Shown here piece by piece: positions 42,838 through 54,219 of a stretch of DNA of 64,000 nucleotides; the stretch's first letter is position 1, and each line of letters opens with the position of its first letter. This DNA comes from Aculops lycopersici (lineage: Eukaryota > Arthropoda > Arachnida > Trombidiformes > Eriophyidae). The notes beneath the pieces are model-generated. The model saw only the letters and a list, made by a program, of their open reading frames with translations, was not told the DNA's origin and did not search any database. The translations under genes and the position numbers were made by a program. Location: the NCBI GenBank assembly GCA_015350385.1, contig WNKI01000002.1, positions 1,186,989 through 1,250,988 of the forward strand. The letters run 5' to 3'.

Positions 42838-45277
42838 TTTATATATTTATTAGATAAATTGCGATTTTTATCGCAATTGTTAAGGTGATAAAGCTAATAG
42901 GACCAAGGTGGAGTAGTAGTTGATAAAAGTTAGTAGTTGTAGGGAAATATTATCGCATTTGCACGTTGCGATCGTTGTAAAGGATTTGAATGACACAAAA
43001 TAGAAGCGCGTGTTTGGTTGTTTGTTTACAAACAACAACAGCTCATCAAGAGGCACCGAGTTTTACAATGGTTACCAGTTGCTTTCGCATTTATTATTAG
43101 TTGATTCCGGGTCACTAATTCGATTTTGCTCATGTAATAGAATGTTTTTCAGGCTACTAAATTACCCAACAAGTGGAGAAGTGTACATAAAGAAAAGATG
43201 AAAATATTTCGGACAGTTTGCTGACGCAATTTTGTGGCCCCTCCTAGAAGCCTCATTTGACTCCATGCGCTTCCTTGGACAAGAGACGACACGGCGAGCG
43301 AGGAACGAGCCGCACACAAGAAACTGTAGCTGCTTAGGATTTCTTCTTACGAGTCCATTAGAAGAACCTTATGGGCGCGAGAGCGGAGCTATGCGATTCT
43401 CTTGCGATGCTCGAGCTCAAGCTTGAGTTTCCCCCACTTTTGCTTTAGTTTACAAAAGAGATAGAGACTCTTAATGTGAAGGTTTTGAACAGTTGCTTGT
43501 GGCAACAAGTTCCGTCGTTAGGCGGAGCCACTTGAATGATTAAGTGAGTTGGTGAGTGAGCGAGCGGAGAAGTGCGCAAATGCAAAATCAAATCGCTCGC
43601 CGACTAGCCGTATCAGTCGGAACAAAGCGAGCGGCAAGACTATTGGCCCAAAGTAACTCATACACGCTAAGTGAGGCAAAATCTTTGCCCAAGCTCCTAA
43701 TGTCTTGGCAAATGGCGACGCTTGAGCGGCAATCTAAGCAGGTGTGTCGCCGGGAAGCTGGCGGCGGCATTCATTCAGTTGGGATTACTGACTACTTCAT
43801 GACTGTGTCGAGCTTTAGTTGAAAATGAACTTTGTTGCTGTGTTGATTGGGCTATATAAGTATTCAGCAACGAGCTAGACATGCGTGCCGCTGCTTGACT
43901 TGGTCTTAGTTGTGACGTAAGTCGTTGGCAAGCTACAGCTTGTCTCAATAATTGCGTTACTCTCGATCTAAATTGTCGTTGCTCAAAAGACCCATAGTCG
44001 AACTGCAGAGATGCACACGACAGCTACTCAGCGGGCAAACATTCTTTATCTAAACGGGTGTGGTGAATCACCGTCGGCCATAGCGGCCGCGGTCGGTGTG
44101 ACTCGGCAGACGGTGCACCGGTCTTTTTTTGCCCGCAGTACGAAATGGTCGCATGCGAAACCCTAAAGAATCAAGTCTTTTTTTCTCATAGATTCGTCTG
44201 CAACTGATAAGAGTAACGCAATTATTGAGACAAGCTGTAGCTAGAGAGGAAAAGAGAGAGAGAGAGAGAGAGAGAAAGAAGAAGACTTTCCTCCGCCAGA
44301 ATACTGCTTCCAAGAGATCGGATAACTTTGTTTGCTGGCGTCAGAGGATTTTGTTTGGCCGGAACTCGAGGAGATAACTGGGAGTTTTGCAAATCAAAAA
44401 TGTCTTGCAAATCACATTGTCGCAGACAGCAACAACAACGACAAGAGATGGCATTGTAATCTGGACGACGATCGTCGGAAAACTGCATTTGCAAACGAGC
44501 CACATGAAATCAAATATTTAAATTCAACTAGCCAATACCACCAGGGATCATTTTTTTGCCTCGTCATCGATTGTTGAGAATGGCAAACAGTCGAACGATT
44601 AATGTAGTGGCTCCTGTTGCAATGTCGTGTACGATTGTATGGGAGTTGGCCGCTACAATTGCCTTGCCGCCACCTGTTAGCGCTTCGCACACCTGCAACC
44701 GTAACGGTGACAATCTCTCGCAGCCACCCTGCTGATTTTTGCATTGATCTACAACAATTAGCAAAAGCAACAGTGGCGCAGTCATTACACCTACCACTGA
44801 CCCAAATATATTACCTGTCGTAATTTAGACTCGCTCACTATTTTCCTCCACTAGATTTGCCTCTATCCAGCTGTGTCTCTTCAACTAGCGAGACATCAAT
44901 TGTTTCAAGTTTCCCCAGGAGATCAGACTACCGGATGCAGATTTTCTCCCAATCAAATGGAAACAGAAATTGGATGCGCTCAAACAAACATTTTTTTTTG
45001 AATCCATCCAACCAAAGAAGAGAAAGTTTGAAAATTGATTCCGTCGGACTTTTCCTAGTGGCAAGCCAATAGAAAAAGTAGCAAGCTGGTCAAGCGAGGA
45101 GAAGGTGAAAGTGAGAGCATTTGTGTGGAGTAAAAATGACCCCAAAAACTAGATCCATTGTAACTTGAAGAAAGATTGCACACACTTACACAACTGTAGT
45201 AATAATTTATATTATCCACTCACCTAAGGGCAAAATCTCAAAACGCAAAATTTAGCACCTCCAATTCCCTTGAAACA
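42838..45277. other. intergenic with a fold-back element
   Basis: About 2.4 kb between divergently oriented taxilin (-) and the CUB gene (+). No convincing ORF. It contains the 312-bp fold-back element (43931-44242), a (GA)n run at about 44250-44282, and a CCACCTGT motif at 44670-44677. Confidence 0.5.
43931..44242. mobile_element. 312-bp MITE-like fold-back element
   Basis: Both ends are a perfect 33-bp inverted repeat: left arm 43931-43963 begins AGCTACAGCTTGTCTC, right arm 44210-44242 is its exact reverse complement. The internal 246 bp codes for nothing. A related piece of the same end, about 58 bp long, occurs at 30434-30491, so the sequence is dispersed. Terminal inverted repeats plus small size suggest a non-autonomous DNA transposon (MITE) or fold-back element. 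Clear target-site duplications were not identified, so the class is open. A single-element origin by local inversion cannot be excluded. Confidence 0.55.
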
Positions 45278-47014
45278 ATGATTCTCAGATACCAAGCAAG
45301 TAATAATGTTGTTGTTTTATTATATAAATTGTTAAGTTTTGTCTTCCTCATCCAAAGCGTTCAAGGTTTTGGTTGGACCAAATGGAACCAGGACTTGCTG
45401 CAAGGTGTCAGCGACTGTCCCACTTTTGACGGAAACCGAACGGGCATTTGTGTAGCCTCGGCAGCGGAGTGCAGAAATAGTAAGTACAAATGGTGAAAGG
45501 TGGCCTCTCCTTTGTGTGTCTGTGATTATTTTACATTGATTATGATGATAATTGAAAATAAATGTATCATTTGATAACTAACCAAGTTATGAATTTTCAA
45601 AATCAGGGGGCGGCAGACGACTTGGCTCGTGTTTCTCAAATCAGGGTGGCATTAACGGTCAAAACTATCAGTATGGCGGGCAATCTGGTTACAATCCTCC
45701 ATTCGGTCCGAGTTTGGGTGTTGCAGTTGGCGTCTGTTGTTCGAGTAAGTGGCTTTAGTTAGTCTTGGTGATATAAATTAAATACGCTTCACCATTCCTA
45801 GCGAGGTCCTAACCTTTTACTCTATCCAAACTTCCCATCATCCCCCGACTATTCAAAACCGGAAACACTGAATAGTTCAAGTCAGTTGCGGCGAGACCAT
45901 CAGGTATAATGGAACTTATTTTCGGAATCCTGGAGCACCCGCGCCATTCTCCGATTCGCGTGCCTGCTCCGTTACAGTTGTACGTCAGCCAAATGTTTGT
46001 CAAATTCGACTAGACTTTCTCAAATTTGACCTTGACAGACCGCGAACTGGTGTCTGCGAGAACGACCGTTTCGTGGTCAGCGGCCAGGCGAGCAATTCAA
46101 TCATTCCGCCCATTTGCGGCTACAACTCTGGCCAGCACATGTACATTGATTTGGACCAAAGTAATTTTGGTCCCGTAACATTGAATGTTATCACCATCGG
46201 CAGTCGGCCGCGTTTATTCGACATTCGCGTTACATATATCCACTGCGCGAGTCCACACAGAGGTAAGATAAGCTTTATATCCGGAAATAGAAGAGTACCT
46301 CATTTTGTGTGACCTCTTTTGAAGCCATCCACTGACCAACTTCCTTCCTATCTTTAACTCAACTATCGCAAATAGCTCCAGCAAACTGCCTACAGTACCA
46401 AAACTCTCTCATCGGTCAAATCAAGTCATTCAACTTTGAGGAATTTCAAGTGGGTGCCGGGACTGGCTACCTGTCTGGCCTCGATTATTCCATTTGTTTC
46501 AAGAAACCCTCTGGTTACTGCTCCGTAACATACACCATACCCCGAGTGCCTTTCCAGGATATCGGCCAGAGTATCATCCACTCCACCCAGCAAATGCAAA
46601 CTAATTATCAAGTGAACCCCGGTCAGTATTTCAATATCATCGGAATGGTTGGTAACGATCAGGGAGGAGCCGGACATTACGATTGTCCACAGGATTATCT
46701 ACAATTGGCCAATATACCTCTGTGTGGCTCGCGGCTCAACAGTCAACTCTTTCCACCAACACCAAATCCAACGACAAATGCGGAAGTTGTGGGTAAGTGC
46801 ATGAGTGCTAAACAATCTACAGATACATTGAACTAAAGTTAGAGGTGAAATAACTTGAATCTGGCCCATACTAACTCTTTCATTTCAATACCCACAAATG
46901 TAACTAGATAACTCAACCGGGCCAATTGTGGCAAGATTTGTTTCCAATTTCAATGAAGTAGGCAAAGGTTTCTTGCTAGACTATCGATTTAATCCGTGCA
47001 TGGTGGCCGGATAG
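45278..47014 (+). CDS. secreted CUB-domain protein (five exons)
   Basis: Exons 45278-45479, 45607-45744, 45882-46262, 46376-46792, 46908-47014; every intron is phase 1 and 113-137 bp; 1245 bases, 414 residues. A signal peptide (to about residue 30) is followed by a Cys-containing segment (DCPTFDGNRTGICVASAAEC) and a Gly-rich exon. A CUB domain follows: SCGETIRYNGTYFRNPG, VCQIRLDFLKFDL, ICGYNSGQHMYIDL, GPVTLNV. The second half (CLQYQNSLIGQIKSFNFEE, DYSICFKKPSGYCSV, DYLQLANIPLCG) and the closing GKGFLLDYRFNPC match a common arthropod secreted family built of a CUB plus a CUB-like second domain. Function in that family is not established; cuticular or gut-lumen roles are only guesses. Strong agreement of phase and family order supports the model. 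Confidence 0.9.
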
Positions 47015-47261
47015 GAGGAAAGCCGGGAGTCAACTAACGTTTTTGTTGTGACGTTATATAAAATGAACTTGTTAGTAAGCTTCGTGTGGACCGACGTGCT
47101 ACTGACTAGAAATCTGATCAGCTTTCTTAGGTAAATTTTTAATTCTTCTGAATATATTAGATTCATAGTTATTTTCTTTCTTTCACTAGTAACAACAACT
47201 AAATAGTTATAGATATATTTGTCTCTCTATATATATGGTGATGGATATATAAATCTCTATT

Positions 47262-49496
47262 TTATTCTGTTGTAGTATCAATATCACGTGTTCGTATGTT
47301 TGCTTGTTGTTGTGTTTGTGGTGTAGGTTGTGTTGATGGTGTTGATTGGTGTGTTTGAGGTGGGACCGTTACCGGTGGCGGCTGTTGTGGTTGTGTTTGG
47401 TGTGGGTTCATTAGGGTTGCATCACTTTGTGCAACTGCTATAGGCGGTTGTTGTTGAAGCTGGTTGTAGGTATGAGCATTTGACATGTAAGGATTTGGCA
47501 TCGCAAAAATCTGCGGATGGAAGGATTGGTGGTGATACATATTTGGCGGGGCTGGTGCTGGGACTCCTGTCTGATCCATGTAGAAGGGGCTTGGATAGTA
47601 GTAGTATAGCGGTGGGGCCTGATGTTGAGAGGCCTGCTGCATGCCGGCTGTACCAGTTGCACCAACTCCGCCACCAACCATCGGATTCATAGATCCATCT
47701 AGATGACCCATATGGGCTGCCACTGCTGAAGCTTGATGAACACCATGATGGGAGCTATGCTGATGATGTTGTTGGGGGTGATGTTGATGATGCTGCTGTT
47801 GGTGGTAGTGTTGTTGTTGATTGTGGTGATTATTGTAGCGGCCGGTATGATTTGAGGGAATTAGGGAATGGCCTCCACCACTGGTATTGCCCAAGTGGCC
47901 ATGTTGTACAGATTGATGGTGGTGGGGTTGCTGGTGATGATTCATACCAGCACCTGAAGGCGAGGCTTGATTCGGGGGAGCTGGAGGAACGGCAGAGATG
48001 GGTATCACTGGGTTTGGCTGTGGGGGTGGCGGTGGCATATAACCAAATGGAGGCGGCCCGTAGGGATATATGTGACCGTAGACGCTAGATGGAGGCATCA
48101 TGGACGGTTGATCAGTTGCGGCTCCCATGACGTGATGATGTGAGCTTCCATCCATCATGCTCGCAGCGGCCATAGATGCATAACCCCTCATATCTGCACC
48201 CATTGACGCTCCAGGAACCACAGGTGGTGGTTGCGCTATCATTGGATTAGCGGGGTTGAGATTATGATTTTGGAGTAGTGCGCTGCTAATATGGCCGCCA
48301 GCAGTAGTGGTGGTGGATGTTCCGGCGACACTGACTTGATGTGGAGGCATTGAGCTTGTTTGAGGTTGCGTCTGCTGTGAATGCGATTGCTGAGTTGTGG
48401 TTGGAGGCTGCTGAGAAATTTGCAATGCGGCTGTTTGAGATGTGAGACTATCAATTCCAATTCCAGAAGGTTGCGAAGCACTGGAAGCGGCAGGTGTTAC
48501 CACGGGTAATGTTGACTGCGATGAAGATTGCTTGATATTATTGTTTATGCTACTATTATCATCTGCTGATTGGTTGGTTAGATTGCTGATATTGGCATGG
48601 GGAGATGATGTCGTTGATTGCTGGGAAGAATTGGCGCTATAGGTAGCATGTTGTTGTTGTTGATTATTGTTATGGCTGAGATTGGGTTGGAGCTGTGCCG
48701 GATGGGTAACAGGGTGGCTGAGGTTGCTAGCGCTCGAGCCTACACTCGAGGTGTTCGCGGTAGTGTTGTTGTTGGACAAGGTACCGCTGATCGAGTGAAG
48801 GCTACCACTTCCATTTCCACCAGGTCCTGCCAGCTGGTTGGTTTTGATAGCTGTGACACTATCGTTCGATGGATGTAGATTCAGTTGACCTGGACTAGTG
48901 CTGCTGGAGCTAGTAGTGTTATTGCTCGGCAGGTTGCCGCCTTCGCCGTGATGTGTTTGATGGTGATGTTGGCCATGATGCTGATGTTGTTGTTGTTGTT
49001 GATGGTGGTTGTTGTTGTTGTGGTGAGGAATATGCGGATGACTGGATTGGTTGTGTCCGCCAGGCCCACCGCTGCCACCACTACCCCCGCCGGCTCCCCC
49101 ACCAGTGGCATTATGGTTATAATGATGGTGGTGATGGGGCTGTTGGTGGTGGTTGTGGTGATGAGTGTGATGGTTGCTATTATTGCCTGAGCTGCTGTTG
49201 AATGAACTATACCTGCTCCTGTTCTGCTTGTATCTACTATCTTTGTTATGGGCAGTGTCAAGCCTCAGAGTTTGCTCGCCAATCTTCATCTGCTGCCCTA
49301 AGGCTGCTTGGAAGTCTGCTCGCTCATGGAACCTGATGAATCCGAACCCGCGACTAGTACCATCCTCGTTCCTGATAATCTGAACCCTCTTGACGCTGCG
49401 AAACTTTTCATTGAAGAGCCTTTGAAGTTTTTCGTCGCTACAATCGGGTGGCAGATCACCAACATATAGACTGAACTCTGAGTTCGAGCTTTTCAT
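47262..49496 (-). CDS. RRM protein with His/Gln-rich low-complexity tail
   Basis: A 744-residue intronless frame. One RNA-recognition motif spans residues about 8-85: RNP2 LYVGDL and RNP1 RGFGFIRF. The start SEFSLYVGDLPPDCSDEKL resembles the second RRM of SECp43/TRNAU1AP and Nam8-type proteins. The other 650 residues are disordered and extremely His-, Gln-, Asn-, Ser- and Pro-rich, with many HH(Q/N)HH clusters and PPPPQPNP stretches. Such tails typically drive condensate formation. A homologue with the usual two or three RRMs cannot be assigned, and no second RRM was seen upstream. A role in mRNA processing or splicing is likely, but the specific orthologue is unknown. It converges on the CUB gene with 247 bp between stops. 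Confidence 0.78.
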   Translation of the reverse strand: MKSSNSEFSLYVGDLPPDCSDEKLQRLFNEKFRSVKRVQIIRNEDGTSRGFGFIRFHERADFQAALGQQMKIGEQTLRLDTAHNKDSRYKQNRSRYSSFNSSSGNNSNHHTHHHNHHQQPHHHHHYNHNATGGGAGGGSGGSGGPGGHNQSSHPHIPHHNNNNHHQQQQQHQHHGQHHHQTHHGEGGNLPSNNTTSSSSTSPGQLNLHPSNDSVTAIKTNQLAGPGGNGSGSLHSISGTLSNNNTTANTSSVGSSASNLSHPVTHPAQLQPNLSHNNNQQQQHATYSANSSQQSTTSSPHANISNLTNQSADDNSSINNNIKQSSSQSTLPVVTPAASSASQPSGIGIDSLTSQTAALQISQQPPTTTQQSHSQQTQPQTSSMPPHQVSVAGTSTTTTAGGHISSALLQNHNLNPANPMIAQPPPVVPGASMGADMRGYASMAAASMMDGSSHHHVMGAATDQPSMMPPSSVYGHIYPYGPPPFGYMPPPPPQPNPVIPISAVPPAPPNQASPSGAGMNHHQQPHHHQSVQHGHLGNTSGGGHSLIPSNHTGRYNNHHNQQQHYHQQQHHQHHPQQHHQHSSHHGVHQASAVAAHMGHLDGSMNPMVGGGVGATGTAGMQQASQHQAPPLYYYYPSPFYMDQTGVPAPAPPNMYHHQSFHPQIFAMPNPYMSNAHTYNQLQQQPPIAVAQSDATLMNPHQTQPQQPPPVTVPPQTHQSTPSTQPTPQTQQQANIRTRDIDTTTE

Positions 49497-51820
49497 GGTT
49501 CTGTAGGTTGTTTAGTTAGAAAATTGTTTAGTAGCGGTATATATAATTCAATGAGTTTTGTTGAACAGTTATAGAGATAGTTTCTCGCTTGCTTGTGGTG
49601 AGTGATGCTATTACAACTGATAATAACAATTCAATTGGCTAGCGACTGTTTGTTTGATGAGATTATTTTGTAGTTGTGGTTATTGTTTTAGGAGGATAAA
49701 TAACCCGATTCTAATTGTAATGCTGTTGTTGTTGCGTTTCCCTTAATAATAATTTGTATGTTATATAGTAATTTTCGACGACTGACAGTACAATCGTCAA
49801 GTTCCCGGATTTTAGGCCTCGATTCTTAATTTCCACCTAAGATGATAGATTTTTAATAAATAGTGATAAGAATTCACTGGTTCAGCTTGCAAATATGATC
49901 CTTGTATTGGATCGCTCAATTAGCTTTGCTAATATTAGAGAGACAGACGTTGAGATTTAGTGAGGGGGCGATGTAAATTTGTACTTGGATTTAGATATGG
50001 ATATCAATCGTTATAATGATAGTTGTTGTTTAGATAATATATAATAGTGTTAATAATATTAATATCAATTTAAGTTTTGTGATATTATTGTTGATGATGA
50101 TGTTCATGAGATGTTATGCGTGTGTCGTCGTTGCCGCCGCCGCCGCCACCACCACCACCGTAGTCGTCGTCCTGGTCGCCGTCCGAGTTGCCGCTACACT
50201 GCTCCTTTCAGCCTCAGCTTTAGCTGCTCCTGCAGCTTCTCCTTTTTCTCTGCCTTTGGTAAGTATATCCTAAAGAAAGAATTGCTTGTCAGAGTTACGT
50301 TTTAGGTTTCACCTTTTGATTGGGGGTTTTAGGTATTCTTCTCAAGAATTTATTTATAACTATATGCTTGGATTGGTATATATGAGTTGGATAATATATA
50401 GAGATTTAGTTCCTAATTGGAGTTTCCCTAACAAAAAAGAGAGGGAGGAGAGCGAACGAGCAGAAAGCGAATGAACGAGTGTGTGTGTGTGTGTGCGTGC
50501 GTGTGTGTGTGTGTGCGTCTGTGTGTGTGTGTTGGTCATGTTTATTTTATTTATCTGTGTGTTTCTCCATTTCGCTCTCCCAATGGCTCACTCTTGCTCG
50601 CTACTGCTGCTGCTCCCGCTTCGGGCGGCCGCCTGTGCTCATTCGCCGCTCGCTGTGCAACAGCAACGGCGGCGTCCGGCGGCGGCAACGATGATCGCGA
50701 TCCCATTAGCGGCCTACATTCGCCAATGCGGCAAAGTCCCCTTCCATTTGCTCGCTTGTGTCGCTGGCGTCGCCCGATCGGCGGCAGCGGCAGAGCAGCA
50801 ACAGAACAAGCAGAGTTTTCAGTGTACCGTCCGCCGGAGTCTGTGCGTCTGTCTGTGTGTCAAACTGTGTGTGCGTGAGTGCTTCAGTGCGAATGCAACT
50901 TGCAAGCAGCAGTAGCGGTGAATTCGAATTCGTTCGCCCAATGTGTGGGCCTGAAATGTGCGTCGTCGCTCGCAGCCAAAGAAACAGAAAGAGAGACACA
51001 GGGAGAGAGCAGCTCGAGAAAATTCAGCGTGCCACTCGGTTGCGTTTCTGGTCTCTATCTTTCTGTGTTGAAAAAGTCTGTGAGAGAGTTGCGCTTGCGG
51101 TTACACAGGCGACTCCATTGCATCGGGCCGCTACGACGACAAAGTCGTGTTGCCGGCCGGTTGGCCCGATCGGCGGCAGATGCATTGTGAGCAGCTCCAC
51201 CATTTCTCTATCTATCTCTCTGACTATCCAACTTTTGTCGGCCGCCATCCAAACTATCACACAACAAAACCTTTGCTAACTGCCTTCAGCAAACTTGCCA
51301 GCTTTCGCCCCACAATCTCTAGCGCGCTCTGCGACATTTGCCATTCAGGGAACGACGCTAGTGAAAATTTTGCACTTCCCCCTCGATACTCCCTTAAAGT
51401 TAAATGGCTTTGGGAAGTAGTTCGTGAATTGCCTTCCCCCGCCCTCGACTAACATTTCCCCTTTTAAGGCGCTCAACGAGGGTTTCATTATTACATAGAG
51501 ACACAAGAGCAACAACCACAACAAAGACCAAGTCGACATCGAGGAGCTCGACAACGGTCACAAAAATTTACCTCTACCTTGCCTAGCGAGCTCATCCCAC
51601 GGTGATAGTATTAATCCTCATAGTGACGACACCAACAGCAACAACGATTGTGACAGAGCAACTTTCATTCCTTTTCATCCATTCACTAGCTGACAAGTTG
51701 AATCTATCTTATACGATCAAGACAATAAAAAATATTATTTGTAAATAAATATTGTCATTAATACTTCATTGAACCCGTTGATCTCTGAGCAACAAGAAGA
51801 AAAATTTCCGCCATCACGAC
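49497..51820. promoter_or_regulatory. divergent upstream region, RRM protein / ENY2
   Basis: About 2.3 kb between start codons of two divergent genes. AT-rich to about 50.1 kb, then GC-richer. A (GT)n run with interruptions lies at 50479-50532. Several overlapping frames at 50.4-51.4 kb are Cys/Val or Arg-rich shadows of repeats and lack good starts. Confidence 0.5.
50479..50532. repeat. (GT)n microsatellite
   Basis: GT dinucleotides with a few CGT interruptions. Confidence 0.9.
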
Positions 51821-52159
51821 ATGGAAAACAATAGTATCTTGCCTGATTTGGAACAAGCAACAACTGACATGACAACCTCTGCGCCGGCACCACATGTCAA
51901 GGAGGAATTGACGGAGTACTTGAGATCTAGGCTAATCGAATGCGGCTGGCGCGACCAGGTGGCAAGCATGTGCCGGTCCATGATCCAGGAGAATGGAGTT
52001 GAGAATGTTAGATTAGAGCAAATGGTTGGCGAGGTACGGTCACAGGCGCGGCAACTAGTTCCTGATACAGTCAAGACTGAAGCCCTCGCAATGATAAGAA
52101 AACTCGATTCAAAACAAGCGAGTCAACAGCAACAGCACCAACCCATGAATATCACCTAG
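51821..52159 (+). CDS. ENY2: ENY2, SAGA DUB and TREX-2 subunit
   Basis: A 112-residue intronless protein. Residues about 25-95 match ENY2/Sus1: ELTEYLRSRLIECGWRDQV, ENVRLEQMVGEV and QARQLVPDTVKTEAL, against the family pattern LxxxLxxxLIxCGWxDxL and GRxLVPDxVKxELL. ENY2 is a five-helix adaptor in the SAGA deubiquitinase module and in the TREX-2 mRNA export complex at nuclear pores. Both ends carry short low-complexity extensions (N-terminal Thr/Ala-rich, C-terminal Gln-rich). An AATAAA at 52358-52363 lies about 200 bp past the stop. The next gene, on the same strand, starts 517 bp further on. Confidence 0.93.
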   Translation: MENNSILPDLEQATTDMTTSAPAPHVKEELTEYLRSRLIECGWRDQVASMCRSMIQENGVENVRLEQMVGEVRSQARQLVPDTVKTEALAMIRKLDSKQASQQQQHQPMNIT

Positions 52160-52676
52160 ATTGATTAGATGTCATTGGGTTTCAACTCAAGCTTTAGTAG
52201 TTGACTACAAATCAATGTTCAACTCAAGAATCCACCCAATCAGTGAGAGATCAAAAAACAAACATATTAAAACAAACTTTTCCGGTAGAGGAAATGGTGT
52301 AACCAAGACAATGTTAGTTATCAACTGACCAGATAGCTTTTAAGCATCATCAAGCTCAATAAAGTCTACATCACATTCACCATAAGATTGATTTATTTAT
52401 TTTGGTGGGACTATAAATTAGAATGTTGACATTTACATTCTAGCCATGTGCATTCGCATTATAGATGGCGCTTTGGAGAGTCATTCTCGCCGAGCGCCCA
52501 TGTGCTTACTTTTTAGAAAGTGCAAGTGCCATTGTTGCTCCATCAACAGTCACAGGGATCACAACAACCATAATTCATTCCTCTCTAGTCGCTATGTTTC
52601 AAGATCAATATTATCACTACTGATAGCTCTAATCGTTTAAGGCTCTTATGTATATTTCAATATCGGATTTACCACC
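52160..52676. other. intergenic ENY2 / SDR
   Basis: 517 bp holding the ENY2 3' UTR with AATAAA at 52358-52363 and the SDR promoter. A 64-codon ATG frame (52446-52640) ends 36 bp before the SDR start; it has no recognisable feature and may be a chance upstream ORF. Confidence 0.55.
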
Positions 52677-53822
52677 ATGACAATACCAAGGTTCCAGTTT
52701 TGGAGCATCATAGCGGGTTCCGTCGCGATGACTTATCCCCTGGTTGATTTGTTTTGGCTGCCTTTTTACCCTAGAAAAGAAGAACGCAGGGATAGAACTA
52801 TCATTGTAACTGGGGCCACAGGTACAGTTGGAGTTGGCATATCGTATCATTTAGCCCTGAGGAAGGCCAGAGTCATTATGGCTTGCAGAGACTTGGAGAA
52901 ATGCAAAATGATTCGGCGTCAGATTGTTTCCCGCACCGGGCATCATGGAATAGCTTGTCGTCACTTGGATCTCGAGGATATTGATTCAATTAATAATTTT
53001 GCAGATGATATGATCAAGAATGAGCCTCATATCGATGTACTGATTAATAATGCCGCTGTTAAGAAACTAAAAGAAAAAGAGATTACAAAGTATGGTATAG
53101 AGAAACATTATTGGGTAAACTTTTTAGCCCCATTCTTGTTAACCTTCAAACTTTTACCCAAGCTCAAAGAATCCGCTGCCCAAACACTCGACAGTCGTAT
53201 TGTAAATGTCATAGGAAAACCAAATAAGCGCTGGGATCTGAATTTGGATGATATAAACTTTGATAAGAGAAAATACTCCGGAACCAAAGCGTATTGTCAG
53301 AGTAAATTAGCCCTGGCTTATTTTACAATACAATTGAACAAAATCCTCAAAGAGAACAGGGAGTATGTTTATGTTTATGGAACTAACCCAAGCAGAAAAA
53401 TGTTGCAAAGGTCGAAGGTTTTGATAAACGATATCACTTATTCGGAGAGACTTTGGACTATTTTTGAATCTTATTTGGCCACTGGAGCCGATAGGGCAGC
53501 TCAGCCAAGTGTCCACTGCACCCTAGATCCAAGGCTTGGCAACAGATTTAAAACCGGCCAACTCTATGGTCCAATGTGCTCTTCGATTTGGGGTTGGGGT
53601 GGCGCGGATAACCCAGACGACGAAATGCTAGCTAAACAAGTATGGAATCATGCCATAGAAACGCTACTCAAAGCACCCGACTACCTCAAGGCATCTGAGG
53701 AGGAAAAACGCAAGCTAGAGGTCGAAGTTAAAAAATTGCAATCAAAGGTAGAGGCTGCAATAGACCAGACAGGTAAAGTTGATCAAACTGAAACCAAGAT
53801 AGAGCCGACAAAGACAAGCTAG
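52677..53822 (+). CDS. SDR-family retinol-dehydrogenase-like protein, catalytic Ser missing
   Basis: A 381-residue frame with an ideal start (ACCACCATGA). The N-terminal hydrophobic segment, about residues 8-30, is a probable ER or lipid-droplet anchor. The Rossmann core begins IIVTGATGTVGVG (residues 42-54); HLDLEDIDSI, LINNAA (122-127), and the YCQSK active-site Tyr206/Lys210 follow the RDH11-14 pattern. The catalytic Ser expected in VNVSS is absent: residues 175-181 read IVNVIGK. The glycine motif (TGATGTVG) and NNAA (usually NNAG) are also variant. Cofactor binding is probably retained, but oxidoreductase activity is doubtful. The C-terminal 50 residues are Lys/Glu-rich. It may be a pseudo-enzyme. 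Retinoid, steroid or other substrates cannot be told. Confidence 0.85.
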   Translation: MTIPRFQFWSIIAGSVAMTYPLVDLFWLPFYPRKEERRDRTIIVTGATGTVGVGISYHLALRKARVIMACRDLEKCKMIRRQIVSRTGHHGIACRHLDLEDIDSINNFADDMIKNEPHIDVLINNAAVKKLKEKEITKYGIEKHYWVNFLAPFLLTFKLLPKLKESAAQTLDSRIVNVIGKPNKRWDLNLDDINFDKRKYSGTKAYCQSKLALAYFTIQLNKILKENREYVYVYGTNPSRKMLQRSKVLINDITYSERLWTIFESYLATGADRAAQPSVHCTLDPRLGNRFKTGQLYGPMCSSIWGWGGADNPDDEMLAKQVWNHAIETLLKAPDYLKASEEEKRKLEVEVKKLQSKVEAAIDQTGKVDQTETKIEPTKTS

Positions 53823-54219
53823 TGAGTAGTATCTGTTCATTGATAGGAAAGGAATGCGTATGTGTGTATTATTTTTTCAATTAAGGTGTATATAATTTGT
53901 CAGTTAAATCTGGTTGCAATTGATTGTATTTGTAACTTCGTGTGATTAGTCTCTCAATTCAGTCATTCAGTTTTGCATTCCCCGCCTAGATATTGATTCA
54001 ATCCTTGTTGGTGTGATAATGATAGTTATAATATAATTAAGTTTAATCCGCATCTATCACCATAGTGCTATGTACTTTGCTTTGGCTTACTCGATTCGAA
54101 GGTTGCTAGGCGCGGAACTCCTCCGCTCGGGTTACCTCCCACCAGCTAGCTTCACCTTAAAGTTTTGTACCTCTCTGTCGTCCTTAAATCAGTTAATCTT
54201 TCAATAATATTTGATTGAT
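53823..54219. other. convergent intergenic stretch SDR / NFAT
   Basis: 397 bp between the stops of SDR (+) and NFAT (-). No recognised feature beyond AT-rich 3' flank sequence. Confidence 0.55.

Noticed and set aside
50471..51279. overlapping frames of up to 173 residues
   Set aside because: Translations of (GT)n and GC-rich repeats, several overlapping in different frames; none has a convincing start or domain.
52446..52640. 64-codon ATG frame just before the SDR gene
   Set aside because: No similarity or distinctive composition; may be an incidental upstream ORF.
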